Shown here piece by piece: positions 1 to 10,100 of a stretch of 64,000 bases of DNA; within the stretch, counting starts at the first letter, position 1, and each line of letters opens with the position of its first letter. Under the pieces are notes generated by a model that searched no databases, had not been told where the DNA came from, and worked only from the letters and a program-made list of their open reading frames with translations. The DNA is from Streptomyces sp. NBC_00289 (GTDB taxonomy: Bacteria > Actinomycetota > Actinomycetes > Streptomycetales > Streptomycetaceae), in assembly GCF_041435115.1 (NCBI RefSeq), contig NZ_CP108046.1, positions 7,378,001-7,442,000 on the forward strand, read 5' to 3'. The position numbers were made by a program, and so were the translations under genes.

Positions 1-378
1 GAGCACCGGCTCCAGGATGTCCAGGGCGGCGCGCGGCTGCAGCGCCCCGCGCTCGCGCAGCACGTCACGCAGGGTGCAGCCGGCGACGTACTCCATGGCG
101 AGATAGACGTACGACCCGTCGGTGCCCTGGTCGAAGACCTGCACGACGTTGGGGTGCGCGAGCCGGGCAACGGACTTCGCCTCGCGGATGAACCGCTCGA
201 CGAAGGAACCGTCGGCGGCGAGCGCCGGGTGCATCACCTTCAGCGCGAGCACACGGTCCAGACGGGTGTCCAGGGCCCGGTAGACCGTGGCCATCCCGCC
301 GACCGCGATCCGCGCGTCGACGCGATAGCGGCCGTCGAGCACCTGCCCGACAAGCGGGTCCTGAAGGGTCGTATCCAC
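1..378 (-). CDS. Ser/Thr protein kinase, PknB-like (N-terminal part, cut by window edge)
   Basis: Reading the minus strand from a GTG at 378 gives 126 codons of a Hanks-type Ser/Thr kinase N-lobe. After a short leader comes the glycine-rich loop (IAVGGMATVY, residues 24-33), the catalytic lysine in LALKVMHP (Lys47), the helix-C glutamate in IREAKS and the hinge MEYVAG. The activation loop, and any membrane segment or PASTA repeats, lie beyond base 1. No clear Shine-Dalgarno precedes the GTG, so the transcript may be leaderless. An Rv2175c-like protein, whose mycobacterial relative is a substrate of the kinase PknL, is encoded 4.3 kb away. That makes a kinase-substrate link plausible, but it is inference. 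Confidence 0.9.
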   Translation of the reverse strand, partial: MDTTLQDPLVGQVLDGRYRVDARIAVGGMATVYRALDTRLDRVLALKVMHPALAADGSFVERFIREAKSVARLAHPNVVQVFDQGTDGSYVYLAMEYVAGCTLRDVLRERGALQPRAALDILEPVL

Positions 379-512
379 GCAGGTGAGTGTACGAGCCGAC
401 GCGGACAGCCCCGCGGTTTCACCCGATATCGGGGCGGGACTGCAGCCGACCTGTGACGCTTCGCACACCCGGCCGAGGCCGTCGCGGGCCGCCGACGGGA
501 CCTCGGCGCCGC

Positions 513-1310
<798 letters not shown>

Positions 1311-1511
1311 TCAGCCTCCTTGGACGGCGGTGAGGACTTCCACGCGGTCTCCCTCGGAGAGGGCGGTGGCGGACCACCGCGCGCGCGGGACGACGGTTTC
1401 GTTGAGGGCGGCGGCCACCCCCGAGGGCGCCGGGGTCAGGGACCGCACGAGCGCGTCCAGACCGGTGCCCGGCTCGATCCGCCGGGGCTCGCCGTTGACC
1501 GAGATGTTCAT
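1311..1511 (-). CDS. thiS: Sulfur carrier protein ThiS
   Basis: 66-residue beta-grasp (ubiquitin-like) protein ending in Gly-Gly (VEVLTAVQGG). The C-terminal glycine is adenylated and thiocarboxylated to donate sulfur to ThiG. The N-terminal MNISVNGEPRRIEPG is typical of the family. Its ATG overlaps the thiO stop by 4 nt (ATGA), and thiG follows after 3 nt, so the three genes form one tightly coupled operon. Confidence 0.96.
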   Translation of the reverse strand: MNISVNGEPRRIEPGTGLDALVRSLTPAPSGVAAALNETVVPRARWSATALSEGDRVEVLTAVQGG

Positions 1512-2674
1512 ACGGGCTGCTCCGTGCGGGCGACGGCGCCGAAGCGCCGGGGCGTGAAGGGGCGGGCCTCCTCCGGAAGGTCACCGGTGGCCAGGGCGTG
1601 CGCCAGGGCGTCGCCGGTGACCGGCGTCAGCAGCACACCGTTGCGGTAGTGGCCGGTGGCCAGCAGCAGGCCCGGCAGGGCGGTCGGGCCGAGCAGCGGC
1701 GCGTTGTCGGGGGAGCCGGGGCGCAGTCCCGCGCGGGTCTCGGTCAGGGGCAGCTCCGTGATGCCGGGGACCAGCTCGTGCGCGTCGCGCAGCAACTCGT
1801 AGACCCCGCCCGCCGTCACCGTGGTGTCCCAGCCGAGTTCCTCGCTGGTCGCCCCGACCACGAGCTCACCGTTCTCCCGGGGCACCAGGTAGACGTGGCT
1901 GCCGCGGACCACGGCGCGCACCGTGCGGCTCAGGAACGGCGCGTACGGCTTCGGCACGGTCAGCCGCAGCACTTGCCCCTTCACCGGCCGCACCGGCGGC
2001 AGCACCTCGTCGGGGACGCCGGCGAGCCGCCCGCTCAGGCTGCCGCCGGCCAGCACCACCTGGCCGGCGCCGAGCGCGGTGCCGTCGGCCGTGGCGACGC
2101 CGGTGGCCCGGCCCCGGTCGACACTGAGCCGGTCGGCCCGCGCGCGGTGGAAGACGACGCCCGTCCGCTCGCACGCGGCCACCAGGGCGCCCGCCAGCCG
2201 CCGGGGGTCGATCTGGTGGTCGCCGTCGACCCGGAGCCCGCCGCGCACTCCCGGCGCGAGCAACGGCTCCAGGCGCCGGCACTCCCGCCCGGACAGCCAC
2301 TCCGATTCCAGGCCCGACTGCCGCTGCAGGGTGTGCAGTTCACGGAGGTGGGCGCGATCGTCGGCGTCCAGTGCGACCGCGAGCGTGCCGCACTGCCGGT
2401 AGCCCAGGTCGTGCCCGGTGAGGTCGGTGAGCTCGGCCACGAAGTCCGGATAGCGGCGGGCCGAGGCGAGGTTCAGGCCGAGCAGGGTCTGCTCGCCGTA
2501 GTGCAGTTCCGTGACGGCGGCCAGCATCCCGGCCGCCACCTGCGCGGCTCCGCCGCCCGGCCCGGGGTCCACCACGGCGGTGGCGAAACCGCGTTGCGCG
2601 GCCCGCCAGGCCGTGACCAGCCCGATGATCCCGCCCCCGATGACGAGGACGTCTGACGTACGTGGAGACGACAT
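1508..2674 (-). CDS. thiO: Glycine oxidase ThiO
   Basis: 388-residue FAD-dependent amine oxidase (DAO fold). It oxidises glycine to iminoacetate (dehydroglycine), the nitrogen donor for thiazole formation in aerobic bacteria. The N-terminal dinucleotide-binding motif VIGGGIIGLVTAW (residues 10-22) and the C-terminal FAD-contact region (TGHYRNGVLLTPVTG) are both visible. It is the first gene after the TPP riboswitch and overlaps thiS by 4 nt. The SD-like GGGAGGGG at 2683-2690 borders the riboswitch 3' side, consistent with translational control by SD occlusion. Confidence 0.95.
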   Translation of the reverse strand: MSSPRTSDVLVIGGGIIGLVTAWRAAQRGFATAVVDPGPGGGAAQVAAGMLAAVTELHYGEQTLLGLNLASARRYPDFVAELTDLTGHDLGYRQCGTLAVALDADDRAHLRELHTLQRQSGLESEWLSGRECRRLEPLLAPGVRGGLRVDGDHQIDPRRLAGALVAACERTGVVFHRARADRLSVDRGRATGVATADGTALGAGQVVLAGGSLSGRLAGVPDEVLPPVRPVKGQVLRLTVPKPYAPFLSRTVRAVVRGSHVYLVPRENGELVVGATSEELGWDTTVTAGGVYELLRDAHELVPGITELPLTETRAGLRPGSPDNAPLLGPTALPGLLLATGHYRNGVLLTPVTGDALAHALATGDLPEEARPFTPRRFGAVARTEQPV

Positions 2675-2685
2675 GGGCGTCCAGC

Positions 2686-2783
2686 CCCTCCCTTCGCCGG
2701 CATGACCCGGATCAGGTTCGTACGGTCGGAGGCCGCCAGCCTCCCTCTCAGCCCGGTGCGTCCGGGCTCCCGCGAGTGCTCTA
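2686..2783 (-). promoter_or_regulatory. TPP (THI-box) riboswitch controlling thiO-thiS-thiG
   Basis: On the minus strand the leader carries the conserved TPP aptamer blocks in order: GGGCTGAGAGGGA (pyrimidine sensor helix side), then GACCGTACGAACCTGATCC (pyrophosphate side), then GGGTCATGCCGGCGAAGGGAGG closing helix P1. The 3' strand of P1 is the purine-rich ribosome-binding region of thiO, and no U-tract terminator follows. Translational repression by TPP is therefore more likely than transcription termination. The class and its ligand are established knowledge; the control mode is inferred. Confidence 0.95.
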
Positions 2784-2835
2784 CGTTGGCCACCCTAGCC
2801 CGCTGCCGTCCGTCTCAGTAAGGGAGCCTCCAGCC

Positions 2836-3186
2836 GTGGCACGTTCGCTCGACGGTCTCCTCCTCGCCCCGGTCGCCGACCAGGCACCGGGTCAGGTCGG
2901 TACGCGGACCCGGTTCGCCTACCACGAGAAGGACGGCGAGATCTGGGCCGAGTACGCGGGCGGGGACGTCGTCCGCGGGCATCTCGTGGGGACCCGGGAC
3001 GGCGACCGGCTGGACTTCCGGTACGTGCAGCTCAAGCACGACGGAACGACCGCCTCCGGACACTGCGCGGCCACGGTCCTGGAGCTGGCCGACGGCCGGC
3101 TGCGGCTCGAGGAGACGTGGGAGTGGGAGTCGCGGCCCGGCAGCGGGACGAGCGTTGTGGAACAGGTCACTGAGCACGACCGCTGA
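2836..3186 (+). CDS. Small conserved-type hypothetical protein, probable beta-barrel
   Basis: 116 codons from a GTG preceded by AAGGGAG (2819-2825); the open frame extends upstream but without a better start. The sequence alternates charged and hydrophobic residues in short strands (RFAYHEKDGEIWAEYAGG, then VRGHLVGTRDGDRLDFRYVQL), suggesting a small antiparallel beta-sheet or lipocalin-like barrel. There is no signal peptide or membrane segment. It diverges from thiO and ends 32 nt before the oxidoreductase start, its stop codon touching a 17-bp palindrome. I do not recognise a function. Confidence 0.75.
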   Translation: MARSLDGLLLAPVADQAPGQVGTRTRFAYHEKDGEIWAEYAGGDVVRGHLVGTRDGDRLDFRYVQLKHDGTTASGHCAATVLELADGRLRLEETWEWESRPGSGTSVVEQVTEHDR

Positions 3187-3202
3187 CTGACAAATTGTCA
3201 GT
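3186..3202. promoter_or_regulatory. 17-bp perfect palindrome, candidate operator
   Basis: ACTGACAA-A-TTGTCAGT: two 8-bp arms around one central base. It spans the stop codon of the small hypothetical and ends 17 nt before the GTG of the FAD oxidoreductase. The size, AT-rich core and position fit a dimeric repressor site over the oxidoreductase promoter. No cognate regulator is adjacent. Confidence 0.45.
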
Positions 3203-3218
3203 TGTCTATGGTGATCAG

Positions 3219-4448
3219 GTGAGCGAGCAGACGCAGGAATCCGGCACGTCACAGCCGCGGCGCGTGGTCGTCGTGGGCGCGGGCATGGCAGGCGTGCAGA
3301 CCGCGGTCGCCGTGCGGGAGCAGGGCTTCACCGGCAGCGTCACGCTGATCGGCGCGGAGCCCCACCAGCCCTACGACCGGCCGCCGTTGTCCAAGGCGGT
3401 GCTGCTCGGCACGTCCGAGGGCTCCGCCTTCGACGTCGACTTCGAGGCGCTCGGCATCGAACTGACGCTGGGGCGGGAGGTGCTGGGCGTCCGCCCCGGC
3501 GACCACGAGCTGGACACCGCCGAGGGCCCGGTGCCGTACGACGAACTGGTCCTCGCCACCGGCGCCGAACCGATCCTGCTGCCGGGCGCGGAGGGGGTGC
3601 CCGGTGTGCATCTGCTGCGCACCCTGGACGACGCCGAACGGCTGCGCCCGGTGCTCGCCCGGCAGCACGACGTCGTCGTCGTCGGGGCCGGCTGGATCGG
3701 CGCGGAGTTCGCCACGGCGGCGCGCGAGGCGGGCTGCGCGGTGACGGTCGTCGAGGCCGCGGACCGGCCGCTCGCGGGCGCGCTGCCCGCCGAGGTGGCC
3801 GCCCCGATGGCCGCCTGGTACGCCGACCACGGTGTGACCTTGCGCACCCACGCGCGCGTGGAGCGCGTCGAGCCCGGCGCGGTCGTCCTCGACGACGGCT
3901 CACGGCTGCCCGCGGGCGCCGTCGTGGTCGGCATCGGCGCCCGGCCCGCCACCGGCTGGCTGGCCGGCTCCGGCATCGAGCTCGGCCCCCGGGGCGACGT
4001 CCTGGCCGACGACCACCTGCGCACCTCCGCGCCGGACGTGCACGCGGTCGGCGACTGCGCCTCGTTCCCCTCGGGCAGGTACGGCGAGCGCCTGCTGATC
4101 CACCACTGGGACAACGCCCTCCAGGGCCCGCGCACGGTGGCCGCGAACATCGTCGGCGAGACCCCGGCCGTCTACGATCCGGTGCCGTACTTCTGGTCCG
4201 AGCAGTTCGGCCGCTTCGTCCAGTACGTCGGCCACCACGCGTCGGCCGACGCCACCGTGTGGCGCGGCGACCCGGCCGGTCCGGCCTGGACCGTCTGCTG
4301 GCTGCTCGACGACCGTCTGATCGCCCTGCTGGCGGTCGGCCGCCCGCGGGACCTCGCCCAGGGACGGCGCCTCATCGAGGCGGGCACACCCATGGACCCG
4401 GCCCTGCTGACCGACCCGGCCAGGCCACTGAAGGCGGCCACGGCGTAG
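3219..4448 (+). CDS. FAD/NAD(P)-dependent oxidoreductase, ferredoxin-reductase type
   Basis: 409 residues from the GTG at 3219; a TTG at 3195 in the same frame would add 8 residues but lies inside the palindrome. There are two Rossmann motifs: FAD site VVVVGAGMAGVQTAV near the N-terminus and NAD(P) site VVVVGAGWIGAEFATAA about residue 150. The FAD-stacking VHAVGDCASFP and a C-terminal reductase domain (HHWDNALQGPRTVAANI) follow. This is the rhodocoxin/putidaredoxin-reductase architecture, which moves electrons from NAD(P)H to a ferredoxin that feeds a P450 or oxygenase. Neither partner is nearby, so the physiological acceptor is unknown. Confidence 0.88.
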   Translation: MSEQTQESGTSQPRRVVVVGAGMAGVQTAVAVREQGFTGSVTLIGAEPHQPYDRPPLSKAVLLGTSEGSAFDVDFEALGIELTLGREVLGVRPGDHELDTAEGPVPYDELVLATGAEPILLPGAEGVPGVHLLRTLDDAERLRPVLARQHDVVVVGAGWIGAEFATAAREAGCAVTVVEAADRPLAGALPAEVAAPMAAWYADHGVTLRTHARVERVEPGAVVLDDGSRLPAGAVVVGIGARPATGWLAGSGIELGPRGDVLADDHLRTSAPDVHAVGDCASFPSGRYGERLLIHHWDNALQGPRTVAANIVGETPAVYDPVPYFWSEQFGRFVQYVGHHASADATVWRGDPAGPAWTVCWLLDDRLIALLAVGRPRDLAQGRRLIEAGTPMDPALLTDPARPLKAATA

Positions 4449-4654
4449 GACCTGTCCGGGCCGGCCTCCCCGGTCCTGCTTCCCTGGGTGGACCTCTGTG
4501 GGGGACCTGTCAGGACGGGATCTTCCCGGGCGGCCCCGGGGCCGGACCTCTCCGGGTGTGGGGCCTCCCGGCGGGACCTCTCCGGGTGGATCGGAGCCGC
4601 AGGTCGCGGGGGTCCGGCTTCCGACTGTCAGTCCGGGATGGCACGCTTGATCCT

Positions 4655-5020
4655 GTGACCGAGATTGACGCAAAGATCGATGCTCTCGTCCCTGCCTGGC
4701 TCACCCTCCCCGACATCGCGGAAATGCTCGATGTCGAGGTGACGCGTGCGCGCCAGCTGGTCAAGGACGGCCAGCTCATCGCCGTACGCCGTGGTGAGAA
4801 CCGCGCGCTGCACGTTCCCGCCGCCTTCATCGACGGGGACAAGGTCGTCAAGGGCCTGTCCGGGACTTTGACGCTGCTGAGGGACGACGGCTTCTCCGAC
4901 GAAGAGATGCTCGAGTGGCTCTTCACCCCCGACCCGAGCCTGCCCGGCACCCCCGCGCAGGCCCTGAGCGAGAATCGCGGCACGGAGGTGAAGCGCCGGG
5001 CCCAGGCGCTCGCCGTCTGA
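4655..5020 (+). CDS. Rv2175c-family winged-helix DNA-binding protein
   Basis: 121 residues from a GTG. The N-terminal half contains a MerR/excisionase-like helix-turn-helix ([40 protein letters not shown] shows the two helices and wing). The C-terminal half ([33 protein letters not shown]) is the characteristic Rv2175c tail. In M. tuberculosis this protein binds DNA and is phosphorylated by the neighbouring kinase PknL (family knowledge). Here a PknB-like kinase gene lies at the left edge, separated by the thi operon, so the pairing may be conserved at a distance. Five GGACCT motifs sit upstream. Confidence 0.85.
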   Translation: MTEIDAKIDALVPAWLTLPDIAEMLDVEVTRARQLVKDGQLIAVRRGENRALHVPAAFIDGDKVVKGLSGTLTLLRDDGFSDEEMLEWLFTPDPSLPGTPAQALSENRGTEVKRRAQALAV

Positions 5021-5080
5021 ACCGAACAACCCGAACGCCCGTCCGGCGCGGGCCCCGGCCGACCACGGCCGGGCGCCGCG

Positions 5081-5098
5081 CCCCGGCCACGGCCGGGG
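5081..5098. terminator. GC-rich hairpin after the Rv2175c-like gene
   Basis: CCCCGGCC-AC-GGCCGGGG: an 8-bp perfect stem with a 2-nt loop, 60 nt after the stop codon and 53 nt before thiE. There is no U tract, which is common for Streptomyces terminators. A role as terminator or simple mRNA 3' end is only suggested. Confidence 0.35.
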
Positions 5099-5150
5099 TG
5101 CGGCACGCCCGTACGCCTCGACAACGCACCGCCCACGGGGGGACACACCC

Positions 5151-5810
5151 ATGCCCGGCACCGCCACCACCGCACGCGCCCGCCTCGCCGACGCCCGCGT
5201 CTACCTCTGCACGGACGCCCGCAGGCGCCAGGGCGACCTGGCCGAGTTCCTGGACGCCGTCCTGGCCGCCGGAGTCGACATCGTGCAGCTGCGCGAAAAG
5301 GGCATGGAGGCGGCCGAGGAGCTGGAGCACCTCCAGGTGTTCGCCGACGCCTGCGCCCGCCACGGCGGGCTCCTCGCGGTCAACGACCGCGCGGACGTCG
5401 CCCACGCGGCCGGTGCCGACGTCCTCCATCTGGGTCAGGGCGACCTCCCGGTTTCCGCCGCCCGCGCGATCCTCGGTGACGACATCCTGATCGGCCGCTC
5501 CACGCACGCCGCTCCGGAGGCCGACGCGGCAGCCGCCCAGGAGGGCGTGGACTACTTCTGCACGGGCCCCTGCTGGCCCACCCCCACCAAGCCGGGCCGG
5601 CACGCGCCCGGCCTCGACCTGGTCCGCCACACCGCGGCCCTCGGCACCGACCGCCCCTGGTTCGCCATCGGCGGCATCGACCTGGGCAACCTCGACGAGG
5701 TGCTCGAGGCGGGGGCCCGCCGGGTCGTGGTCGTGCGGGCGATCACGGAGGCGGACGACCCGGGCGCGGCGGCGGCGGAGTTCGCCAAGCGGCTCGGGCA
5801 CTCGGGGTGA
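5151..5810 (+). CDS. thiE: Thiamine-phosphate synthase ThiE
   Basis: 219 residues. ThiE joins hydroxymethylpyrimidine pyrophosphate to thiazole phosphate to give thiamine phosphate. The TIM-barrel signatures are visible: [11 protein letters not shown] (pyrophosphate/substrate lysine), [22 protein letters not shown], and the glycine-rich [12 protein letters not shown] phosphate loop. It is transcribed away from thiO-thiS-thiG, and no TPP aptamer is recognisable in its 130-nt upstream gap. It therefore seems to be controlled separately from the thiazole operon. Confidence 0.96.
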   Translation: MPGTATTARARLADARVYLCTDARRRQGDLAEFLDAVLAAGVDIVQLREKGMEAAEELEHLQVFADACARHGGLLAVNDRADVAHAAGADVLHLGQGDLPVSAARAILGDDILIGRSTHAAPEADAAAAQEGVDYFCTGPCWPTPTKPGRHAPGLDLVRHTAALGTDRPWFAIGGIDLGNLDEVLEAGARRVVVVRAITEADDPGAAAAEFAKRLGHSG

Positions 5811-5899
5811 CCGGTCCGGCTGTCCGAGGGATGGACAACAAGTCGACAAAGCGGGCAAAATTCCGCCTTTCGGTGGGGCGATCGCCGCACCCTGGCTAA

Positions 5900-6832
<933 letters not shown>

Positions 6833-6888
6833 ACCGGCCGCACCGCTGTACGACACACTGCGTAACGGCCACTGGGAGAGGGGCGTAC

Positions 6889-7863
6889 ATGGGCTGGACG
6901 GTCCTCTACATCGCGTTCGGCATCGTCGCGCTGTGGCTGCTGGGTGAGGTGCTGCTGCAGTACAAGGCGCGACTGCGCTGGCGACTGCTCGCTTTTGTCG
7001 GGTTCGTCGGCGTGGTGTTCGGCGTGCTCATCCCCTCCGTGATCGTCATCGGACTGGGTGCCGCCGCCTTCGCGGTCGGCCAGACCTACGTCACGCTGTC
7101 GTTCCGCCGCGGCTTCGCGTCGGGCTGGGCGGTCAGCCGCCCGGGCGCCGAGGCGGGAAGCAAGCGGCGCCGCGGCAAGGCGGAGCACCAGGACCCGAGC
7201 CTGGAGATCTCCGGTCTGGAGGCGGCCGACGGCGGCTTCGCCGAGGCGGACGGCAAGTACGGCCGCGAGACCCGGGGTTACGACGACGACTACGACCGCG
7301 ACGACGTGTTCACGCCGGCGCGCTCCGCCGACCCCACGGCCGCCGAGACCACCTCGGTCTACGAACCGCAGCCCCTGCCGGACGACACCGGCTCCTACGG
7401 CGTCTACAGCGACGCCGCGTACGCCGCCGCTGACCCGTCCTACGCGGCCGCCGGCCAGTCCCAGGACCAGTACGCGGCGACGGCCCAGAGCGGCGAGCAG
7501 ACGTACTCCTACGACGGCTACTCCGGCTACGACCAGCAGCAGTACGGCTACGACACGACCGGGCAGCAGCAGTACGCCGCCTACTCGGACCCGTACATCG
7601 GCACCCAGACCTACGGCGCCTCCTACGACACCTCCTACGGCGGTCAGCAGTACCCGCAGCAGGGCTACGGCCAGGACCAGTACGCCACCGGCTCGTACGG
7701 CGGTGAGACCCCGGCCGGCGGAGTCTGGGTACCGCAGCAGCGCAGCACCGACGACCCGTACGGCGGCGAACTCCCGCCGGAGCAGCAGTACGGCTACCAG
7801 GACAACGGGCAGGGTCAGGGCCAGACGCAGGGCAACGGCTTCGACGAGCAGTACCGCTTCTGA
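6889..7863 (+). CDS. Two-helix membrane protein with a Tyr/Gln/Gly-rich prion-like tail
   Basis: 324 residues with a good RBS (GAGAGGGG). Residues 1-23 and about 34-66 are two hydrophobic helices (VLYIAFGIVALWLLGEVLL; LLAFVGFVGVVFGVLIPSVIVIGL). A basic stretch (SKRRRGKAEH) follows, then an acidic linker. From about residue 170 to the end there is a low-complexity region dominated by Y, Q, G, S, D and T with few hydrophobic or basic residues (SGYDQQQYGYDTTGQQQYAA and similar). This composition resembles prion-like, phase-separating domains. Topology prediction places the tail in the cytoplasm after an even number of helices with the basic flank inside. Function unknown; homologues appear common in Streptomyces at this locus. 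Confidence 0.85.
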   Translation: MGWTVLYIAFGIVALWLLGEVLLQYKARLRWRLLAFVGFVGVVFGVLIPSVIVIGLGAAAFAVGQTYVTLSFRRGFASGWAVSRPGAEAGSKRRRGKAEHQDPSLEISGLEAADGGFAEADGKYGRETRGYDDDYDRDDVFTPARSADPTAAETTSVYEPQPLPDDTGSYGVYSDAAYAAADPSYAAAGQSQDQYAATAQSGEQTYSYDGYSGYDQQQYGYDTTGQQQYAAYSDPYIGTQTYGASYDTSYGGQQYPQQGYGQDQYATGSYGGETPAGGVWVPQQRSTDDPYGGELPPEQQYGYQDNGQGQGQTQGNGFDEQYRF

Positions 7864-7900
7864 GTTCGGCTGTTCGGCGGGGCCGCTCCGAGCCCCGCTC

Positions 7901-9412
7901 TCACCGCGAGCCCCGGAAGTCGGGCCCCTCCACGATCAGGCCAGCGACCAGCGCGCCCGACATGCCGGCGTGCGGCAGGCCCCCGCCGGGATGCGACCAG
8001 CCGCCGACCCGGTACAGCCCCGGCAGTCGCGTGGTGTTGGCCGGATGGAGGAAGTGGCCGCCACCGGCGGCGAGAGCCGGCGCGGACATGCCTCCGCGCG
8101 TGGTGCCCGTCTCCTCCGCGTAGTGGGCGGGCGTCCGTGTCTCCCGCCAGACGATCCGCTCGCGCACCCCGGGAACGGCCCTCTCGGCGGCGTCGACGAG
8201 AAGATCAGTGAACCGCTCCGTGGCGTCTCCCGGCGACCAGCCGGCGTCGGCCGGCACCGCCGCGGACAGGACCACGGACTCGTGCTCCGCGTCGGGGCGC
8301 AGGGCCGGGTCGTCCGGTCGAAAGACCGTCACCGTGGGCCGCACCGGGGCATCGGAGCCGCCGGAGCCCAGGAAGTCCAGTTCGGCGGTGCGGTCGGGGG
8401 CGTGCACGACCGTGCGGTGCGCCGCGCCCTCCTCGCGCGCGCCACGCAGCGCCAGGAGCACCGTGAACCGGCCCGGCCGCGGGGTCGCGAGGTCCGGCCG
8501 CACGTCCGCGTCGTCGTCCAGCTGATGCCCGGTCAGGGCGTCCAGACGGACGGGGTCCACGCCGGCCACGACGTGCTCCGCCTCGCTCACCGTGCCGTCC
8601 GCCAGCTCGACGCCCGCCGCCCGGCCGCCGTTCTCCACGATTCCCGTGACCTCGGCGCCGAAGTGGAACTCGACCTTCCTGGCCACGCACCGCTCGTGCA
8701 CCGCCCGCGCCAACTCCCTTGTGCCACCCCGCACGTACCAGATGCCGAAGGCGTGCTCCAGGTACGGCAGCACGGCAGCGCTCGCCGGGGTGACGCGGGG
8801 ATCCAGGCCGTACCCGAGGGCGTGGCTCTCCAGCAGGGCGGCGAGCCGGGGGTCACGCAGCTCCCAGGCGCCGACTTCGGCGAGGGTGCCGGCCCGGCGG
8901 GTGCGCAGCAGCTTCCTGTGCGACACCGCGGGATACGGCTCACGGTCGGCCAGCACCGACCAGTTCGGCCACAGGGGCTCCTCCAGGAGCGGCCGGCGGG
9001 TCCGGTCCCAGGCCTCACGGGCACGCACCAGGAAGTCGCCCCAGCGCTGCCCGGCTCCCGCCCCGAGCGCCTCGTCGAGGGCGGCGACGACGCCCGCGCG
9101 CGAGGCGTTCGGCAGTGCCACCTCGGTGCCGTCGGCGAAGACGTGCCGTGCCGACGGGTCGACCTGGACCAGGTCGACGCCGTCCTCCAGAGGTTGCCTG
9201 CCGGTCTTCAGGAACAGGTCGCGGTAGACCGCGGGCAGGGGCAGCAGGGCGGGACCCGTGTCGAAGGCGAAGCCGTCGCGCTCGAAGCGGCGCACCGACC
9301 CGCCGTACGTCCCCGTACGCTCGTACACCGCCACCCGGTGGCCCGCGACGGCCAGCCGGGCGGCGGCCGCCATCGCGCCCATCCCGGCGCCGATCACCGC
9401 AATCCGTGCCAT
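7901..9412 (-). CDS. Phytoene-desaturase-like (CrtI family) FAD oxidoreductase
   Basis: 503 residues from the ATG at 9412; an in-frame ATG at 9436 would add 8 residues, and the internal start sits right at the FAD fold. The N-terminal motif RIAVIGAGMGAMAAAARLAVAGHRV is followed by YGGSVRRFERDGFAFDTGPALLPLP, diagnostic of the CrtI/GMC-amine-oxidase-like family. The C-terminal GLYRVGGWSHPGGGLPHAGMSG is the FAD-binding hallmark of carotenoid desaturases. No crtB, crtE or other carotenoid gene is present, so the substrate is not necessarily a carotenoid. Confidence 0.88.
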   Translation of the reverse strand: MARIAVIGAGMGAMAAAARLAVAGHRVAVYERTGTYGGSVRRFERDGFAFDTGPALLPLPAVYRDLFLKTGRQPLEDGVDLVQVDPSARHVFADGTEVALPNASRAGVVAALDEALGAGAGQRWGDFLVRAREAWDRTRRPLLEEPLWPNWSVLADREPYPAVSHRKLLRTRRAGTLAEVGAWELRDPRLAALLESHALGYGLDPRVTPASAAVLPYLEHAFGIWYVRGGTRELARAVHERCVARKVEFHFGAEVTGIVENGGRAAGVELADGTVSEAEHVVAGVDPVRLDALTGHQLDDDADVRPDLATPRPGRFTVLLALRGAREEGAAHRTVVHAPDRTAELDFLGSGGSDAPVRPTVTVFRPDDPALRPDAEHESVVLSAAVPADAGWSPGDATERFTDLLVDAAERAVPGVRERIVWRETRTPAHYAEETGTTRGGMSAPALAAGGGHFLHPANTTRLPGLYRVGGWSHPGGGLPHAGMSGALVAGLIVEGPDFRGSR

Positions 9413-9485
9413 GGGTGGGACTTTATCCGCCGCCACCGACAGTCCGGCCGGGGGAGGCCCGTCGCGAAGCGGCCCGGTGGCGGGT

Positions 9486-10100
9486 TCAGCCCGGTGGTGT
9501 TCCGGCCCGCACGGCGAGCCGTCTCTCCTCCCGGCGCTGGGCCCGCCGGCGCAGGAAGCGCCGGATGCGTGAGATCAGGAAGTAGAGCACCAGCAGCCCG
9601 GTGAGCAGCAGTACACCGGCGATGACGGCGGCCGCCGTGGGGTGGAACATCGCGAACGTCACGATCGCGCCGACCCCGAGATCCTCGGCCAGGCTCAGCA
9701 GCACGTTGCTGAACGGCTCCGGCGAGGTGTTGACCGCCATCCGCGTCCCGGCCTTGACCGCGTGGCTGGCCAGCGCCGTCGAACCGCCGACCAGGCCCGC
9801 CGCCACATCGGACAGCGAACCGCTGTGCCCGGCGAGCAGCGCGCCCACCCAGGCGCCGGCGGCCGGCCGGATCACGGTGTGCGCCGAGTCCCACACCGAG
9901 TCGACGTAAGGGATCTTGTCGGCGACGGCCTCGCACAGGAACAGCACGCCCGCCGCGACGAGGACCTCGGGGCGTTGCAGGGACTCGGGGACCTCGTCGC
10001 TCAGACCGGTCGCGCCGAAGACGCCGAGGAGCAGCACCACCGCGTACGCGTTGATGCCGCTGGCCCAGCCGCTGGTGAAGACCAGGGGGAGTACGGACAC
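9486..10100 (-). CDS. DUF4126-family membrane protein
   Basis: 204 residues from a GTG at 10100 (VSVLPLVFTSGWASGINAYAVVLLLG). Several hydrophobic helices are separated by a loop with conserved-looking DSVWDSAHTVIRPAAGAWVGALL. A C-terminal helix (AAAVIAGVLLLTGLLVLYFLI) ends in a strongly basic cytoplasmic tail (SRIRRFLRRRAQRREERR). The open frame continues 110 codons upstream, but that part is low-complexity Pro/Arg sequence and is not believed. Biochemical role of the family is unknown to me. Confidence 0.8.
   Translation of the reverse strand: MSVLPLVFTSGWASGINAYAVVLLLGVFGATGLSDEVPESLQRPEVLVAAGVLFLCEAVADKIPYVDSVWDSAHTVIRPAAGAWVGALLAGHSGSLSDVAAGLVGGSTALASHAVKAGTRMAVNTSPEPFSNVLLSLAEDLGVGAIVTFAMFHPTAAAVIAGVLLLTGLLVLYFLISRIRRFLRRRAQRREERRLAVRAGTPPG

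Noticed and set aside
5021..5150. TPP riboswitch before thiE
   Set aside because: The CTGAGA and ACCTGATC aptamer blocks found before thiO are absent here.
7058..9604. 848-codon plus-strand open frame
   Set aside because: It crosses the prion-like gene in another frame and runs antisense to the CrtI-like gene; the Arg/Pro/Thr-rich product is typical of a shadow frame.
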